DNA from: Cyathus striatus
Lineage: Eukaryota; Basidiomycota; Agaricomycetes; Agaricales; Nidulariaceae
NCBI GenBank assembly: GCA_025738555.1
Contig: JAOVFP010000011.1
Span: 558,001-622,000, forward strand
Length of the DNA: 64,000 nucleotides
Direction of reading: 5' to 3'
Shown: positions 50,544 through 61,685 of the stretch, piece by piece
How the letters are laid out: each line of letters starts with the position of its first letter
How positions within the stretch are numbered: the first letter of the stretch is position 1
Program-made: the position numbers and the translations under genes
Notes under the pieces: model-generated
The model's input: only the letters and a program-made list of their open reading frames with translations
The model's database searches: none
What the model was told of the DNA's origin: nothing

Positions 50544-51768
50544 GTACTTTGCACTCCCCCCCTCTTCATCATGAATTCACATGAATATCACCTATTTGAC
50601 ATAAAATTCACATAAAATTCACCTGAAATTACATGAACTTCATGTGATTTTAAATATTTTCTAAAAAGTATAGGTTCATGAACTTTCATGTATTTTAGGT
50701 GAAATTAAAGTGAAAATATAGTGAAACTCACATGAAAAATTGAGTGAAATTCATTTAAAAACATGGAGAAAATGAATTTATTTATTGATTATGTGACTAA
50801 TTTAAATATTACAAAGCAACAATGGTATTACATAATGTCCCCTAATTTCCTGCCCTTGTACTCAATGTCCCATCCCCTGCTTTCCCATGCCCCCCACCCC
50901 TCTGCTCGCTGCGCGCTCCATCCCACTCACTATCCCCACCCTTTCACTCACTGTGCACCCCATCCTGCTCATTATCCCACCCTTCTGCTCGCTGTGCACC
51001 CCATCCTGTTTGTTATCCCACTCCCTGTGCTTGTTGTGCACCTCCTGCTTTCCCACACTCTCATTGTTGCTGTATTTGTTCTTGATGGAGAAGGAGGAGG
51101 AGGGAGGGAGTGAAATAGGGGAAGAGTGAGGGTGGAAGGATCAAAAAGTGGAAGGGAGGGAGGAGAGAAGGGGGAGAGAGAGGGGGGAGAGGGAGGGGAG
51201 AAGGGAGTGAATAATAGTGATGTGGCAAGAAGCAAGAATCAACAATGGTACAATGTGTTTTGGTCATGTGATATTTCAATCATGTGACAAAGTATTAGAA
51301 AGTGGAGGGTAGATGGGAGTATATAGTGTGGGAAATATTTTTTCTGTATAAGTCTTCATGGTATAGTGGTTAATTGATGAACTGTGGGAAAAACTATTAG
51401 TCATCACTCCGAGGCTGTTAGTTCAATTCTGACTGGAGTCATTATTTACTTTGTACATTTATTTTTATTATTAGTAAGCAATACTATGAAAATAATTGAA
51501 GCTCACTACTATTGTATAAGCTTCATGTGAATTTCAGGTGAAATTTATGTGAACTTCAACAAGTGACATGAAAATCTGGTGAAAATTTTCATGTGAAGAT
51601 CAAGTGAATTATTCACCTGAAATTCACATGAATTGGTGAAGTTCATGTGAAATTATTAGCAATGTTCTCACTGAAATTCAGCAAAAATAATGCGAAAAGT
51701 TTCACCTAAATTTCACATGAACTTCACATGAAATTCACATGTAAGGGGGGGGGAGTGTAAAGAGCTCA
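50544..51768. mobile_element. MULE-like non-autonomous element with 9 bp target duplication
   Basis: CTATTTTCA stands on both sides (50535-50543 and 51769-51777). Ends read GTACTTTGCACTCCCCCCC and, inverted, TGAGCTCTTTACACTCCCC. Both ends contain arrays of TTCACATGAA words (50565-50760 and 51520-51745). Nine-base duplications are usual for Mutator-like elements. It contains the tRNA-like sequence and a C-rich/purine-rich mirror stretch (50820-51215), but no transposase. Confidence 0.75.
51352..51440 (+). tRNA. tRNA-His-like sequence (anticodon GTG), possibly with intron
   Basis: An internal box A matches exactly (TGGTATAGTGG, 51359-51369), and the T arm is well formed (GTTAG, loop TTCAATT, CTGAC). 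The acceptor arms GTCTTCA and TGGAGTC pair at six of seven positions. The loop ACTGTGG places anticodon GTG at 51384-51386 with T before it, and about 13 extra bases after it could be an intron. The D stem is poor, and box B (AGTTCAATTCT) differs from consensus at three C-to-T/G-to-A positions. TTTTT follows near 51470. A decayed tRNA or tRNA-derived repeat is likely. Confidence 0.45.
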
Positions 51769-52385
51769 CTATTTTCACCTTACTTCCCAAGATATTTCCA
51801 GGTAGGACATATCAAGAGCTGCTCAGTGGAGGTTTACATGTTATCTCAGCCTCATCACCCATAACCTAGTCTTTCTGCTCTTCTACCATTGTATCAATGC
51901 ATTATTTTGAGTGCTCACATGTGGTCATATGAATCACACATGCACTCAATCACACTCCTTTCTCAACTTGCACTGCACTTTGACATTCAACTTCTATACT
52001 AACTCACTCAGCTTCAATGAACAATGCTGATAGTGCTGTGCATTGAAAATTTTCGACATCATGATTGACTCATTCTATTTGTATGCATGTTCATCTCACT
52101 TTAACTGGCAATATAATGCATGGTCATAAATTGATATAAATAGCTTTCAATGAGTCCTTTATTTACCTTACTCCCATCTTTCTCTCCTGGTATCTGGCAT
52201 CTTACTACACCACATTATTCTCATCTAATCTAAAAAGAGGAGATATATCCAGGAAGGCCCTACAAGTCAAGGTTTTGCTTATTCAGGGTGTTAGGGTAAG
52301 AATAGTTTACACAAATTTGAGTAAATGAACAAATGTGGAGGCTAACAAAGTTAGTGGACTACTTCATTCAATGTTCATTACTACC

Positions 52386-52545
52386 ATGCTACCAATCATG
52401 GGCCTGGTGGCCCTGGGCTTCAGTCCAAGAGAAGTTACACCAGAAGGAACTATTAGTGTTACCTGGGTTGTCCCGCAATATCTCATGGTCAATATGTAAG
52501 CAGCAATCAGAATCCATAAAATATAACTATTCATTATAATTTAAG
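52386..52545 (+). pseudogene. Membrane-protein repeat copy C/D, 5' half of the gene
   Basis: ATG 52386 aligns with copy A; reads EVTPEGTISVTWVV. The upstream part 52150-52385 aligns with the copy A promoter region. The gene is cut at 52550 by the Plavaka element and resumes at 59110. Confidence 0.65.
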
Positions 52546-53103
52546 CCACATCATCAGGAAAACCCTGCATAAATAATTCTATATAATATGGGATAATATA
52601 GTAAAATGGGGAATTTTTATGTCTAGTCATCGAAAATATACGAAATTTGTGAGGATTAAATGAATTATATGAACTATCTAGATTTTCGTTTATTTGTACT
52701 CGCTGAACGTACATTTAAACTTGGGGATTTTAAACATGGTATGTTAGGCATTATTATCATAGCTTTTCCTAATTTTCGTAAATTTTCACCTATTAACTGT
52801 CAGCAATACATCAACACTTATCAGCTTCCAGGACCAGATAGGTATCACATACACTCAGAGTTGCACATTAAAAAGATTTATTGTAGAAACACGACATAAA
52901 GGAAGTAAAGAACTATGCTAATATGTGATGATCACAGTGTCTATTGAGAAGCAATACGAGCAATCTAAATCAACATTAACTGCAGTCCATATATCTATCA
53001 TCTATCCTTCCATAGCATCGATATTAAGAAGTCCTAAGGCATTGTTGGAGGATCTATAAGGCCCATTTGATGATGAACTGTAGTCAAGAACACAACATAT
53101 TAG

Positions 53104-55297
53104 TTAAGACATAACTGAAGAAAGTAAAACATACGAGGCTTTAACAAAGAGAGTGTGCATCATACGGTGATATTTAGCAGCACTGCCATCGAAAATGATG
53201 CCCAAGAACTCCATATGATCCTTGTAAATGTCCATGAGACGGTCAGCGCTAAATTCACTGTAAATATGCGGCTCTCCAGCCTGCCAATCTTTAAGACAAG
53301 AGTAGATCTGGTGGGATATCAGGCTAGATTCAAGAACTAGAAAAGAAACGATAAAAAACGGTACCACTGTTGCTACGAGAGCGAGCATTACTCGCGGAAT
53401 TTCTAGCTCCTTCTTCACATCACCCTCGGTTGCTGACGACGTAAACCAATCCATTACTTTCGGTGCAAGAGGCTTTCGTTTAGCCTTAAAGATACCGTCC
53501 CTGAGCAACCCGACAATTGCAGGGTGTTGGAAAGGCTTTCCACCTTCAATTGCGCCTGTCTGATTCATGTTATCAGACATGTCATAAGAGAAAATGCGAA
53601 GCAACGTACTGAATCACGAGGGTAAATATATGACGACTGGTCCAGCAGTTGCTCGACACGTTGTCTACATTCCATTGGATCGAGGTTCTCAAGACGATAG
53701 TATGATCGAATCGACGGCTCGGCTTTGGCTTTCAGTTTGCCACGAGTATCCGCCAAACGCTGCGCAAGCTACAAGAATATACATTAAGTTAAGTAGTGAG
53801 TGATATATGAAATACATACCACTCATGCGATATGAACACCAAACTCAGAGTCATCAGTGAAACGATCCACTAGACTGCTATACTTCAGGCATTTTGCAGT
53901 AGCACGAAGTATTTTCCGGTAAGACTTGTATTTGGCATCGAGAATAGGGAATGCGTCTTTAAAATATATGTCGCCTGTTACCCGATCGATAGCCTCACAA
54001 ATTGTGACTTGAAGGTTAGATGGCTGCGCGCTGAGTTTAACGTATGTGCGTCCAGGGTAGGGAGGTACATAATGTGCTGAACTAGGCCACCCTTGGTTAC
54101 GCTGGCGTGTTTGAGCGGTGTGAATTGCAGAGTCGTCAGTAGCAGAGATATTACGATGGTGGCTGCGACTTCCTTTGCTTGTAATGGGTACCTAGATGTA
54201 TGTTATGTGAATAGCAGTGTATACAATAGTATGTAGATAACATACCGTCTTTTTTGCATGATGAGGACTCTGTGTTACTGTCCCTTTCCATGCTGGAACT
54301 TCTTCAAGACGTGCATCAACACGGCTCTGGTTGACTGTTTTAAGCAACGTTGCAGTAAGATATTAAACAAGGGAACTTACTTTAGAAAACTTGACGGCCT
54401 TTCTCTTCGTACTGGACCTTGTCCCACTCTCCATCTCACTACCACCTTCGATGTCTTCCTCCCAACCTGGATCTTCGTTTTCAGGCAGTACATCTCCCAT
54501 ATCTTCTTCATCCATGTCATCATAACCAGCCCTTGTTCCATCCCAGTCTAACCCCTCGTTCTCTCCATCTGGCGATAGATCCCCCTTATCAAATAACCCA
54601 CTGTCTGTATAATCTACCCCACTGTGCATGTCTTTGTCGTTAGCTCCTTGTGTAACGATCTTCGACAATGAACCTGTGGGATCATGTGAACGAAAAGCTT
54701 GTGGAGCGCTACGGGTACCCCAGGATGCACGCTACAAGATGTTATAAATAAGTATTCATTTCCCAGAGTGATATAAATCACTTACCTCTTCTAGCAAAGT
54801 GCACTGCAGACCTTGAATATCCATGCCATCCAGATCACCATCATGATCTGTCGATGATGATAGTACATCAATAGCTTCCTCATCTTGTGAAGCATGTTCC
54901 GAATCGGATGAATCTGAAGGAATTGCTGGATACTTTGGGCAAGGTGTCATAACCGTTGTCACTACTATAGGCACCATGAGTAAGAAACACTTGACAATGT
55001 ATTTGGAAGTAACACGAAGCTGACCTTTTGGCTTCTTACTATTCTTGTTCTTGACAGGTGATGCTGGCCGCTTCCGAGCTGACTCTGACTTCTTTGACTT
55101 TAGTGCTCGTAGATCGATCCTTGGTGGTCCTGTTGTACATTTCATAAGTAAATTCATTATAGTAAATCGATTTTTGGGACTTGATACATACCAGTGTCAG
55201 TTGTGTGCTGTGAAGCTGCTTGCTTTGACTTGCTTCGAGTGGTTACATTGGGTTGGTGTGCATTTGGGGGTTGTGGTTTGCTAGTTTTTCGAGACAT
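53104..55297 (-). pseudogene. DUF6532 protein, full exon chain with one stop
   Basis: ATG 55297 (MSRKTSKPQPPNAHQPNVTT), then PPRIDLRALKSKKSESARKR with a basic NKNSKKPK, an acidic stretch (DSSDSEHASQDEE, DVLSSSTDHDGDLDGMD) and RASWGTRSAPQAFRSHD. Another acidic exon (DMDEEDMGDVLPENEDPG) ends RKAVKFSK. The DUF6532 domain follows: LSAQPSNLQVTICEAIDRVT, then YFKDAFPILDAKYKSYRKIL, ADTRGKLKAKAEPSIRSYY, TGAIEGGKPFQHPAIVGLLR and EFSADRLMDIYKDHMEFL. A TGA at 53823-53825 sits where Arg is expected (HIA, stop, VLAQRL). One junction near 54381 seems a base out of frame. Charged nuclear-like N-terminus; function unknown. It lies inside the Plavaka element and keeps more CG than the transposase half. Confidence 0.7.
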
Positions 55298-55561
55298 TGC
55301 ATAAGAAAAAGAGGCACATAGGATGAGACGAAGAGTTTGTAAGATCAAATGAGTGACTGGAATAATGGTAAGACGTGTCTTAGACATGTCACCTGAGGTG
55401 GGTGGCGTAAATTACGTGCACAGCAAGTCACTTCTTGTGCACGGACCATTGACCAAACAAACATTTGACTTTGATACAAACTTTGATCATTGATCATTAT
55501 CTGCACCTTGCTTATCACTACCCACTATCTACACTGCTCATTGTCTACACTTATAGGAGAA
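55298..55561. promoter_or_regulatory. Shared divergent intergenic region
   Basis: The 264 bp between the start codons of the DUF6532 gene (minus) and the transposase (plus). By position it should hold both promoters. It contains repeated GATCATTGATCATT-like words near 55486; no definite TATA box. Confidence 0.35.
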
Positions 55562-58500
55562 ATGCCATCAAAATGCGAAGGCTGTGGCCACACTTTCAAG
55601 TTACGTGGCTTGGAATCTCATTGACGTCTTAGTACCAACCCATATTGTGTCGGAGTACACAGGAATCAAGACTATCTTAGTGATTTTGATGAATCTGATC
55701 CTGCAGTCTCAACTAACACCATGCTATCGGATGATGAGTCCAACAATGGATATGATGATATAATAATGGAAGATGATCTTAGTGAATATGAAGGGCCTGA
55801 GCCTCTTATAACTGCTGTTCATTCAGACACTAGCTCAGAAGATAATGATGATGATAAGCAAATGCTCTCTCCATCAAGTCACCATGAACATCTGGAAATA
55901 GATCCACAGGGAGATATGTTTGGGGCTTATGTAGATTTCTCAGAATCTGACTTAGAAATTGATGATAACCAATTGGATGAAATTGAAAATTTGGATTTAT
56001 CAGAAAACATGATTATCAATACTGAAACAGAAGATATACAAAAGGAGGATGAGATCTGTGCAGAAGAGGAATATAATCTTGAACCAGATCGAAATATGTT
56101 TCAACCAACAACTATAAATTTACTTTCAAATGATGAATCAATGCACATTTCACCAGAGTTTCGTCTATGGGGAGGATATGAGAAAAATCTGCAAAACAAA
56201 CCATTCATTTTAAAATATGGTTGTCGTGCTGGTGAAGTTATTCAAAGAAATAGAGCTGAAGGACAAAATGAAGAATACTTGATGAACATTAGTGATGTTG
56301 AAAACCCATATACACCATTTTCATCAAAAATGGAATGGGAAATTGCACGATGGGCAAAACTGCGTGGTCCAAGCTCAACAGCATTTACTGAATTACTTAA
56401 TATTGATGGGGTAAGATAAATGTTAATTGTTTAATGTTGAGCTTGTACTGAAAATGCTGTATAATAATAGGTTGCAGAATGTTTAGGTCTTTTATTTAAA
56501 AATACAAATGAACTGAATAAGCTTATTGATGAGAAACTTCCTGGGTGACCTCCATTTATTCGACATGAAATTATGGTGGGAGGTGAAGTATGTGAAGTGT
56601 ACTTTCGAGACATCATTTTATGTGTGAAGGCATTGTTCAGAAACCCAGATTTTGCTCCATATCTTGTCTTTTCCCCAGAGAAGCACTATACAGATGATAC
56701 AAAAGCTGTAAGAGCATATCATGATATGCATACAGGAAAATGGTGGTGGGCATTACAGGTAAGACTTTTTCATATCTGTGTGGTTCCATTACATAAATTT
56801 GGCATAGACAGAGCTAGAAGAAAGAAAACCAGGTGCTACTATTGTACCAATCATTATATCAACTGATAAAACACAGCTAACACTATTTCGGAATAAGAGT
56901 GCCTATCCAATATATCTTACTATTGGAAATATTCCAAAAGAAATATGCCGAAAGCCCTCAGCTCATGCATATATTTTGCTTGGGTACTTACCAACAACTC
57001 GCCTTGAAAATGTTAAAAATAATTCATCTAGGCGCCGACAACTTAATAATCTATATCATGCCTGTATGGGAGAAATTCTTAAACCAATTATACCCACAGG
57101 AATGGATGGTATTCCAATGGCTACTGGAACTGGAGATGTTTACCAAAATCATCTCATATTTGCCACATTTGTTGGAGACTACCCTGAGCAAGTTTTAACA
57201 ACATGTACACATACTGGTGATTGTGTGACATGTCCTACAAAAAACAAGCATCTGGGTGAATATAATCCAAATCAATCTACAAAGCTACATGATCTTGAAA
57301 AAATTTTGAATGCACTATCATCATTTGATACTAATCCTGCAGAATATTTACAAGTTTGTAAGAATGCTGGAATTAAACCTGTTATAGAACCATTTTGGAA
57401 GAATTTGCCATATGTTGATATATACCAATCTATTACTCCAGATGTTCTTCATCAACTTTATCAGGGTGTTATAAACATCTGATTTCATGGTTAGTTACTG
57501 CATGTGGCTCTGCAGAAATTGATGCACATTGTCGTCGACTTCCTCCAAATCATAATATTAGGTTATTCATGAAAGGAATAAGTTCTCTCTCACATGTAAC
57601 AGGTCAAGAGCACAATCAAATGACTCATATTTTGCTTGGACTTATTATAGATATTCCACTTCCAAATGGTCTATCTTCAACTCGCCTTGTTTGTTCTGTA
57701 CAAGCTCTTCTAGACTTTCTTTATCTTGCACAATATCCAATTCATACAGATGAATCATTGACTCTTCTTGACAATGCTCTTACTATGTTTCATGAAAACA
57801 AATCAATTTTCATTGATCTTGGAATTAGGGAGAATTTTAATCTACCAAAACTTCATTTTATGATACATTATAAAAGACTTATTAAAAATTATGGGACTAC
57901 AGACAATTTCAATACTGAATATACTGAACAACTTCACATTGATCTTGCAAAAAATGCATATTGTGCTTCAAATCACAAAGATGAATTTACACAAATGACA
58001 GCATGGCTTTCACGAAAAGAAAAAATTCATCGTCATGAGCAGTATATTACATGGCGAATTTCTGGATGTCCACAGATTATAAAACAGAAATGGTTGCCCC
58101 CAGGACTTGAACTTGATCGTTTGAGTCATCTTACTAAGCACCCAAGTCATAATTCAGTTACTATAGATAAAATTATACATGAATATGGTGCTATTTTTTT
58201 CAGAGATGCATTTGCCCGATTTGTTGCAATGACAAACAATCCAAATATTGATTCACACTATCAGCTTGAGCATGATCTTTGGAATGTTCATCTACCAACT
58301 CAAAAGTTTATGGTATGGCACCATATAAAGTTTATTCGGCAAGATCCTTTTTCACAGAAGGTATACACTGCAGATTCCATTCATGCACGCCCACAATACA
58401 TAAATAGTAAAGGGAAAGCAGTTCCTGGATGATTTGATACTGCATACATTAATGATGGAACTGGAGATAACATAGGCACAAATGGTATGCAATGTTTGTT

Positions 58501-58894
58501 TGTACTGAACAATTTTTGTAGCTAACACATTCAAGGCTATCACATAGGTCGAGTATGGGTAATTTTTTCACTCTCAGCAAAGGCAAAAAGTCATTTGTTT
58601 ATGCCTGATATTGAAGTACCAGAGCATTTAGCTTATATAGAATGGTATACAAAATTTCCTAGTAATCCTGATCCAAAGCATTTATTGTATAAAATCACAC
58701 CAGCACATGACCATGCAGGTGAACCACTTTGTAGTATCATTCCTGTGGCTAATATTTGTAGAAGTGCACATCTATTTCCAAAATTTGGGCCAGTAGCACC
58801 ACAGGAATGGACAAGTAGCAATGTATTGGATCAATGCAAGACATTCTATGTTAACTCTTTTACAGATGGACATCTATACCGGTTAATTGTATAA
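55562..58894 (+). pseudogene. Plavaka transposase, three stops and one frameshift
   Basis: ATG 55562 opens a C2H2-like finger (CEGCGHTFKLRGLESH, then TGA at 55622). Introns at 56411-56470, 56759-56807 and 58485-58535 keep the frame. Blocks in order: acidic N-terminus; WGGYEKNL; ELLNIDG; after TGA 56546, PPFIRHEIMVGGEVCEVYFR; then EERKPGATIVPIIISTDKTQ, NIPKEICRKPSAHAYILLGY, FVGDYPEQVLTTCTHTGDC and FWKNLPYVDIYQSITPDVLH. A one-base loss near 57476 shifts to LISWLVTACGSAEIDAHCRR, then NTEYTEQLHIDLAKNAYCAS. After TGA 58430 it reads GYHIGRVWVIFSLSAKAKSH and ends WTSSNVLDQCKTFYVNSFTD. The block order is that of the Plavaka family. Stops replace Arg. Confidence 0.8.
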
Positions 58895-59719
58895 AATTAT
58901 CCCCTCCACCTATATGCATTATAATGCATGAAAATTTATGTAAAATCTATAAGATTATACAAAGCTTACGAAAAATTTTGTAATTTTGTAATTCATGTGT
59001 AAAATTTTGTCTAATCTTGATTCATATATGCTAAATGTGTTAATTTGGCAAAATTTTCAAAGATCTAGTAAATTATATAGAATTATAATTTTGAGGTTTT
59101 CCTGATGATTGTAACTATAATGCCAACATTTGCAAACACCAATTTTATAGTGTATAGTGTCACTTTGCCTCAAGAATCCATGCTTGAAATTCAAGTGCCA
59201 TTCAATGCAACTCCAGGGTATAATCATACTAAAATATATATCAAACTAGACTAGGTTTGTTAGGAACACTACCTTTGCAATTGTAGAAGTGATGGGTGAT
59301 CCTCTTCCAAGCCTCACTGCACTTTCCAACAGGTTTCTCATAACTGTTGTAACTTTGACTACCATGCAGAATTTTACACCTACAGCAAAATCACAAAATT
59401 CACTCACAACTTCACCCCAAACTTCATTTTCACCATCAGTTTCAGATGTAGCTGGTTCATATTTTTCAGGTGAAGATCCAAGTACTTCAACAACAAACAT
59501 CAAAATGAGACTTGGCATTCCACCATTGACAGTATCCTCCACTCTTTTGTCAAGCACTTCTACTATTTCTTCAACAACTGCAGCATTGCCAAGTACTTCA
59601 GGAGGTTCTACAGCATCTATCCCAGTTGGAGTTATAGTAGGGGATGTATTTGGGGCAATTGCTGGAATATCAATTGTAAGCTTAACAATATGGTTCATTC
59701 AAAATCGCAAGTCTAGATT

Positions 59720-59954
59720 TGTAGAATTATATTACTTATTCAAATGTAACAATTCCATGCCGCCTCCACATATGCATTTGGATATGTTACTATACCTATT
59801 ATGTATTTTACAGACAATGTGCTCCGCTTTTTATGTATTTAAGTAGTATACTATGTACTGTATCTACTTATCCATTTGCCTCATGCTTCCTCCCCTTGTG
59901 TGCTTTGAGGCCAAATGTAATGTCATCGTCGTCGATGCGTCATTTATTTCAACA
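59720..59954 (+). mobile_element. Solo LTR, 235 bp, target duplication AGATT
   Basis: Begins TGTAGAATTATATTAC and ends TTTCAACA, with perfect 5 bp AGATT on both sides (59715-59719 and 59955-59959). Copies A and B lack it. A recombined remnant of an LTR retrotransposon; the start resembles copia-type LTRs. Confidence 0.8.
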
Positions 59955-60249
59955 AGATTGGTAACAATACAAAAGCATAATGCTTTGCTTTTCAACTGAG
60001 AAACAACATCAGGGAGTTACAGGGTACTAGAGCCATTCAATTTATGACCTGATTTGGAATATTACACTACCAGCACTCCTATTTTGTCTGCCACTGGTTA
60101 TCCAGGCATTCACTCCAGTCCTTCTGGAGCAGTTGTTCAGAAATGGTGAGACCTTTCAGATGAGCCCTCCATAGTGGAACCTCCACTCCCCAATAGGATA
60201 ATGGGTTCTTACTATGCATCATCCCCTACTCCCTGGCAAGAGTTGGACA

Positions 60250-60578
60250 TGTTGAAGTGAACAGACTTCACAGACCCTTTGGATTATAACACATACAAAT
60301 ATCCCTATGTAGATAGCTCATTGTATCATACATTGTACTCCTTATCTTTAATCCATTACATTATTACCCTCATGCTGGCCTGAGTCAAGACTTCCTCTTC
60401 CCCATGCCCACACCGGGCATGGCTCACTTGTTGTTATCTCTGGCCAACACCTATGTATGCCTTGCTAGGCACTATCACCACTGCTGCATGTCTCATTAGA
60501 CTGTACTTTGCATTCCCCCCTTCACAAGCCATAGGAGTTTCATTCCTTTTCCTCACAGTAGTGACAACCTGTTCAACA
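60250..60578 (+). mobile_element. Second solo LTR, 329 bp
   Basis: Begins TGTTGAAGTGAACAG and ends CCTGTTCAACA. The flanks GGACA and GGATG are an imperfect 5 bp duplication. Copy A is continuous across this point (GAGTTAGATGCTGG). Confidence 0.6.
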
Positions 60579-61268
60579 GGATGCTGGCTCTATAGGCCTC
60601 GAAAGCCTAAGTGAAGGAGAAATGACACTTCCACCAAATTATAGCAATATATTTGCAGGATCTTGAAGCTCAAGGGAAACAATTGTTCCTCTGCTTTCCA
60701 CTTCCCACCAAAACCCATAATCTAATGTCCTTACTCACATACATCATTAGTTGAAGTATGGAATTAGTTTAGGTGGGTGATTTCAATATTGAATGTAAAA
60801 ACAGATATTGGCAGATAATGAGCAAGATATCATTAATTGGTGGAATTTGTACCTTATACTAGTTTGTGCTTGAACATGATATAATCTGTACTCATGTAGA
60901 GGTTTAATCCTCTACAGGGTGAGCCTTCCTCAGTCCCAAGTGCATAAGACCAGTTCTATAGGGAGAAACTAGCTACACAGGCATAGGGATGATGGTAAGA
61001 AAGACTAAAGAGTGGTGATGTAAGTGAGTCTACTTATGTACTACTGTAAACCTTAACCCAACTCTTACAACTCAGGTGATGGTGTTTAAAGTGCTCATTC
61101 CCATCCACAGACATCAATGTTACAGTGTTGTGCATCATTGAGAATGAGAAGACATGTATCAGTAAACAAAGCATCTCTCTGTTAGCTTGTAAGCCAGAAA
61201 AAAAATAACTAAAGGTTTTAGAAGAGATACTAAGTAAATGGAGACATCATTTGTCCTTGAGATGGTAT

Positions 61269-61450
61269 TAGGGCTGTACACCATACTGTATATGGTATAT
61301 GGCCATATACCTTATGGTCATGTGACAGTTACAGTTTGCCCATAAACCATACCGTATCAAAGATTTTTTTGAGCTCGATAAAACAGTATGGACTGTTTTA
61401 CAGTTACGGAACAGATTTTACAGGTTATGGGTCATAATTTTTTTTTTCTT
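61269..61450. mobile_element. Truncated hAT-like end
   Basis: TAGGGCTGTACACCATACTG resembles the end of the element at 62148 (TAGGGCTGCCAACC). It follows GATGGTAT directly, where the homology of copy C/D stops. No second end found. Confidence 0.5.
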
Positions 61451-61685
61451 CTTGTAAATCATTCTTATTGGTAATATTTAGGTTTCAGGCTCTTATAGTG
61501 ATGATTGTATCAGTGATCGAAAATTATTTCCATCTTGTTAAGTCAAATAACTGAATTTTTTGGTAGGATTATTGTGCAAAGGCCTATAATAACCATTTAT
61601 GCCTCACATTTTGATGTCAATTCTTGAAGATGCAACTTTTACACTGTGAAGTGAAAGGTTGACTTGAGGTTGACGTTAGCTTTAA

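Larger units (their letters stand above)
49757..52000. repeat. Left arm of a large inverted duplication
   Basis: Matches 61690-64000 in opposite orientation. Anchor pairs: 49757-49822 with 63936-64000 (CACATACACTAGGACTGTA); 50260-50530 with about 63915-63725 (GGGAATTGCC, TGGGAGATACAAA, CATGCCTCTGAAGCC); and 51783-51995 with 61925-61690 (TAGGACATATCAAGAGCTGC). The MULE-like element 50544-51768 interrupts this arm only. Confidence 0.75.
52550..59109 (+). mobile_element. Plavaka DNA transposon, 6.56 kb, with two genes
   Basis: Perfect 15 bp terminal inverted repeats ATCATCAGGAAAACC (52550-52564 and, inverted, 59095-59109). Similarity resumes further in at AATTCTATATAAT on both ends. The element interrupts membrane-protein repeat copy C/D exactly: the 5' half stops at 52549 and the 3' half resumes at 59110 with TGTAACTATAATGCC. 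It carries a plus-strand transposase and a divergent minus-strand DUF6532 gene sharing the 55298-55561 intergenic space. A short target duplication (CAT/ATG-like) is not clear. Confidence 0.8.
59110..61268 (+). pseudogene. Membrane-protein repeat copy C/D, 3' half
   Basis: Resumes at TGTAACTATAATGCC. It contains a Ser/Thr-rich frame (59289-59720) with the span IPVGVIVGDVFGAIAGISIV and QNRKSRF. A solo LTR is inserted at 59720, and the gene continues at 59960 with GGTAACAATACAAAAGC. A second solo LTR sits at 60250, then the tail resumes TGCTGGCTCTATAGG with LPPNY-like coding (60630-60645) and the 3' region to GATGGTAT at 61268, where a hAT-like end begins. Confidence 0.7.

Noticed and set aside
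1694..58432. Recoding of TGA as an amino acid
   Set aside because: TGA is also used as a normal terminator here (for example 38265), and the stops cluster in CpG-poor mobile genes. Decay explains it better.
60388..60430. Terminator-like inverted repeat GCCCACACCGGGCATGG
   Set aside because: Short and inside a solo LTR; no transcript end can be tied to it.
59720..60578. One LTR pair of a single retrotransposon
   Set aside because: The two LTR-like pieces differ in sequence and flanks, and the DNA between them belongs to the membrane-protein repeat, so they are two separate solo LTRs.
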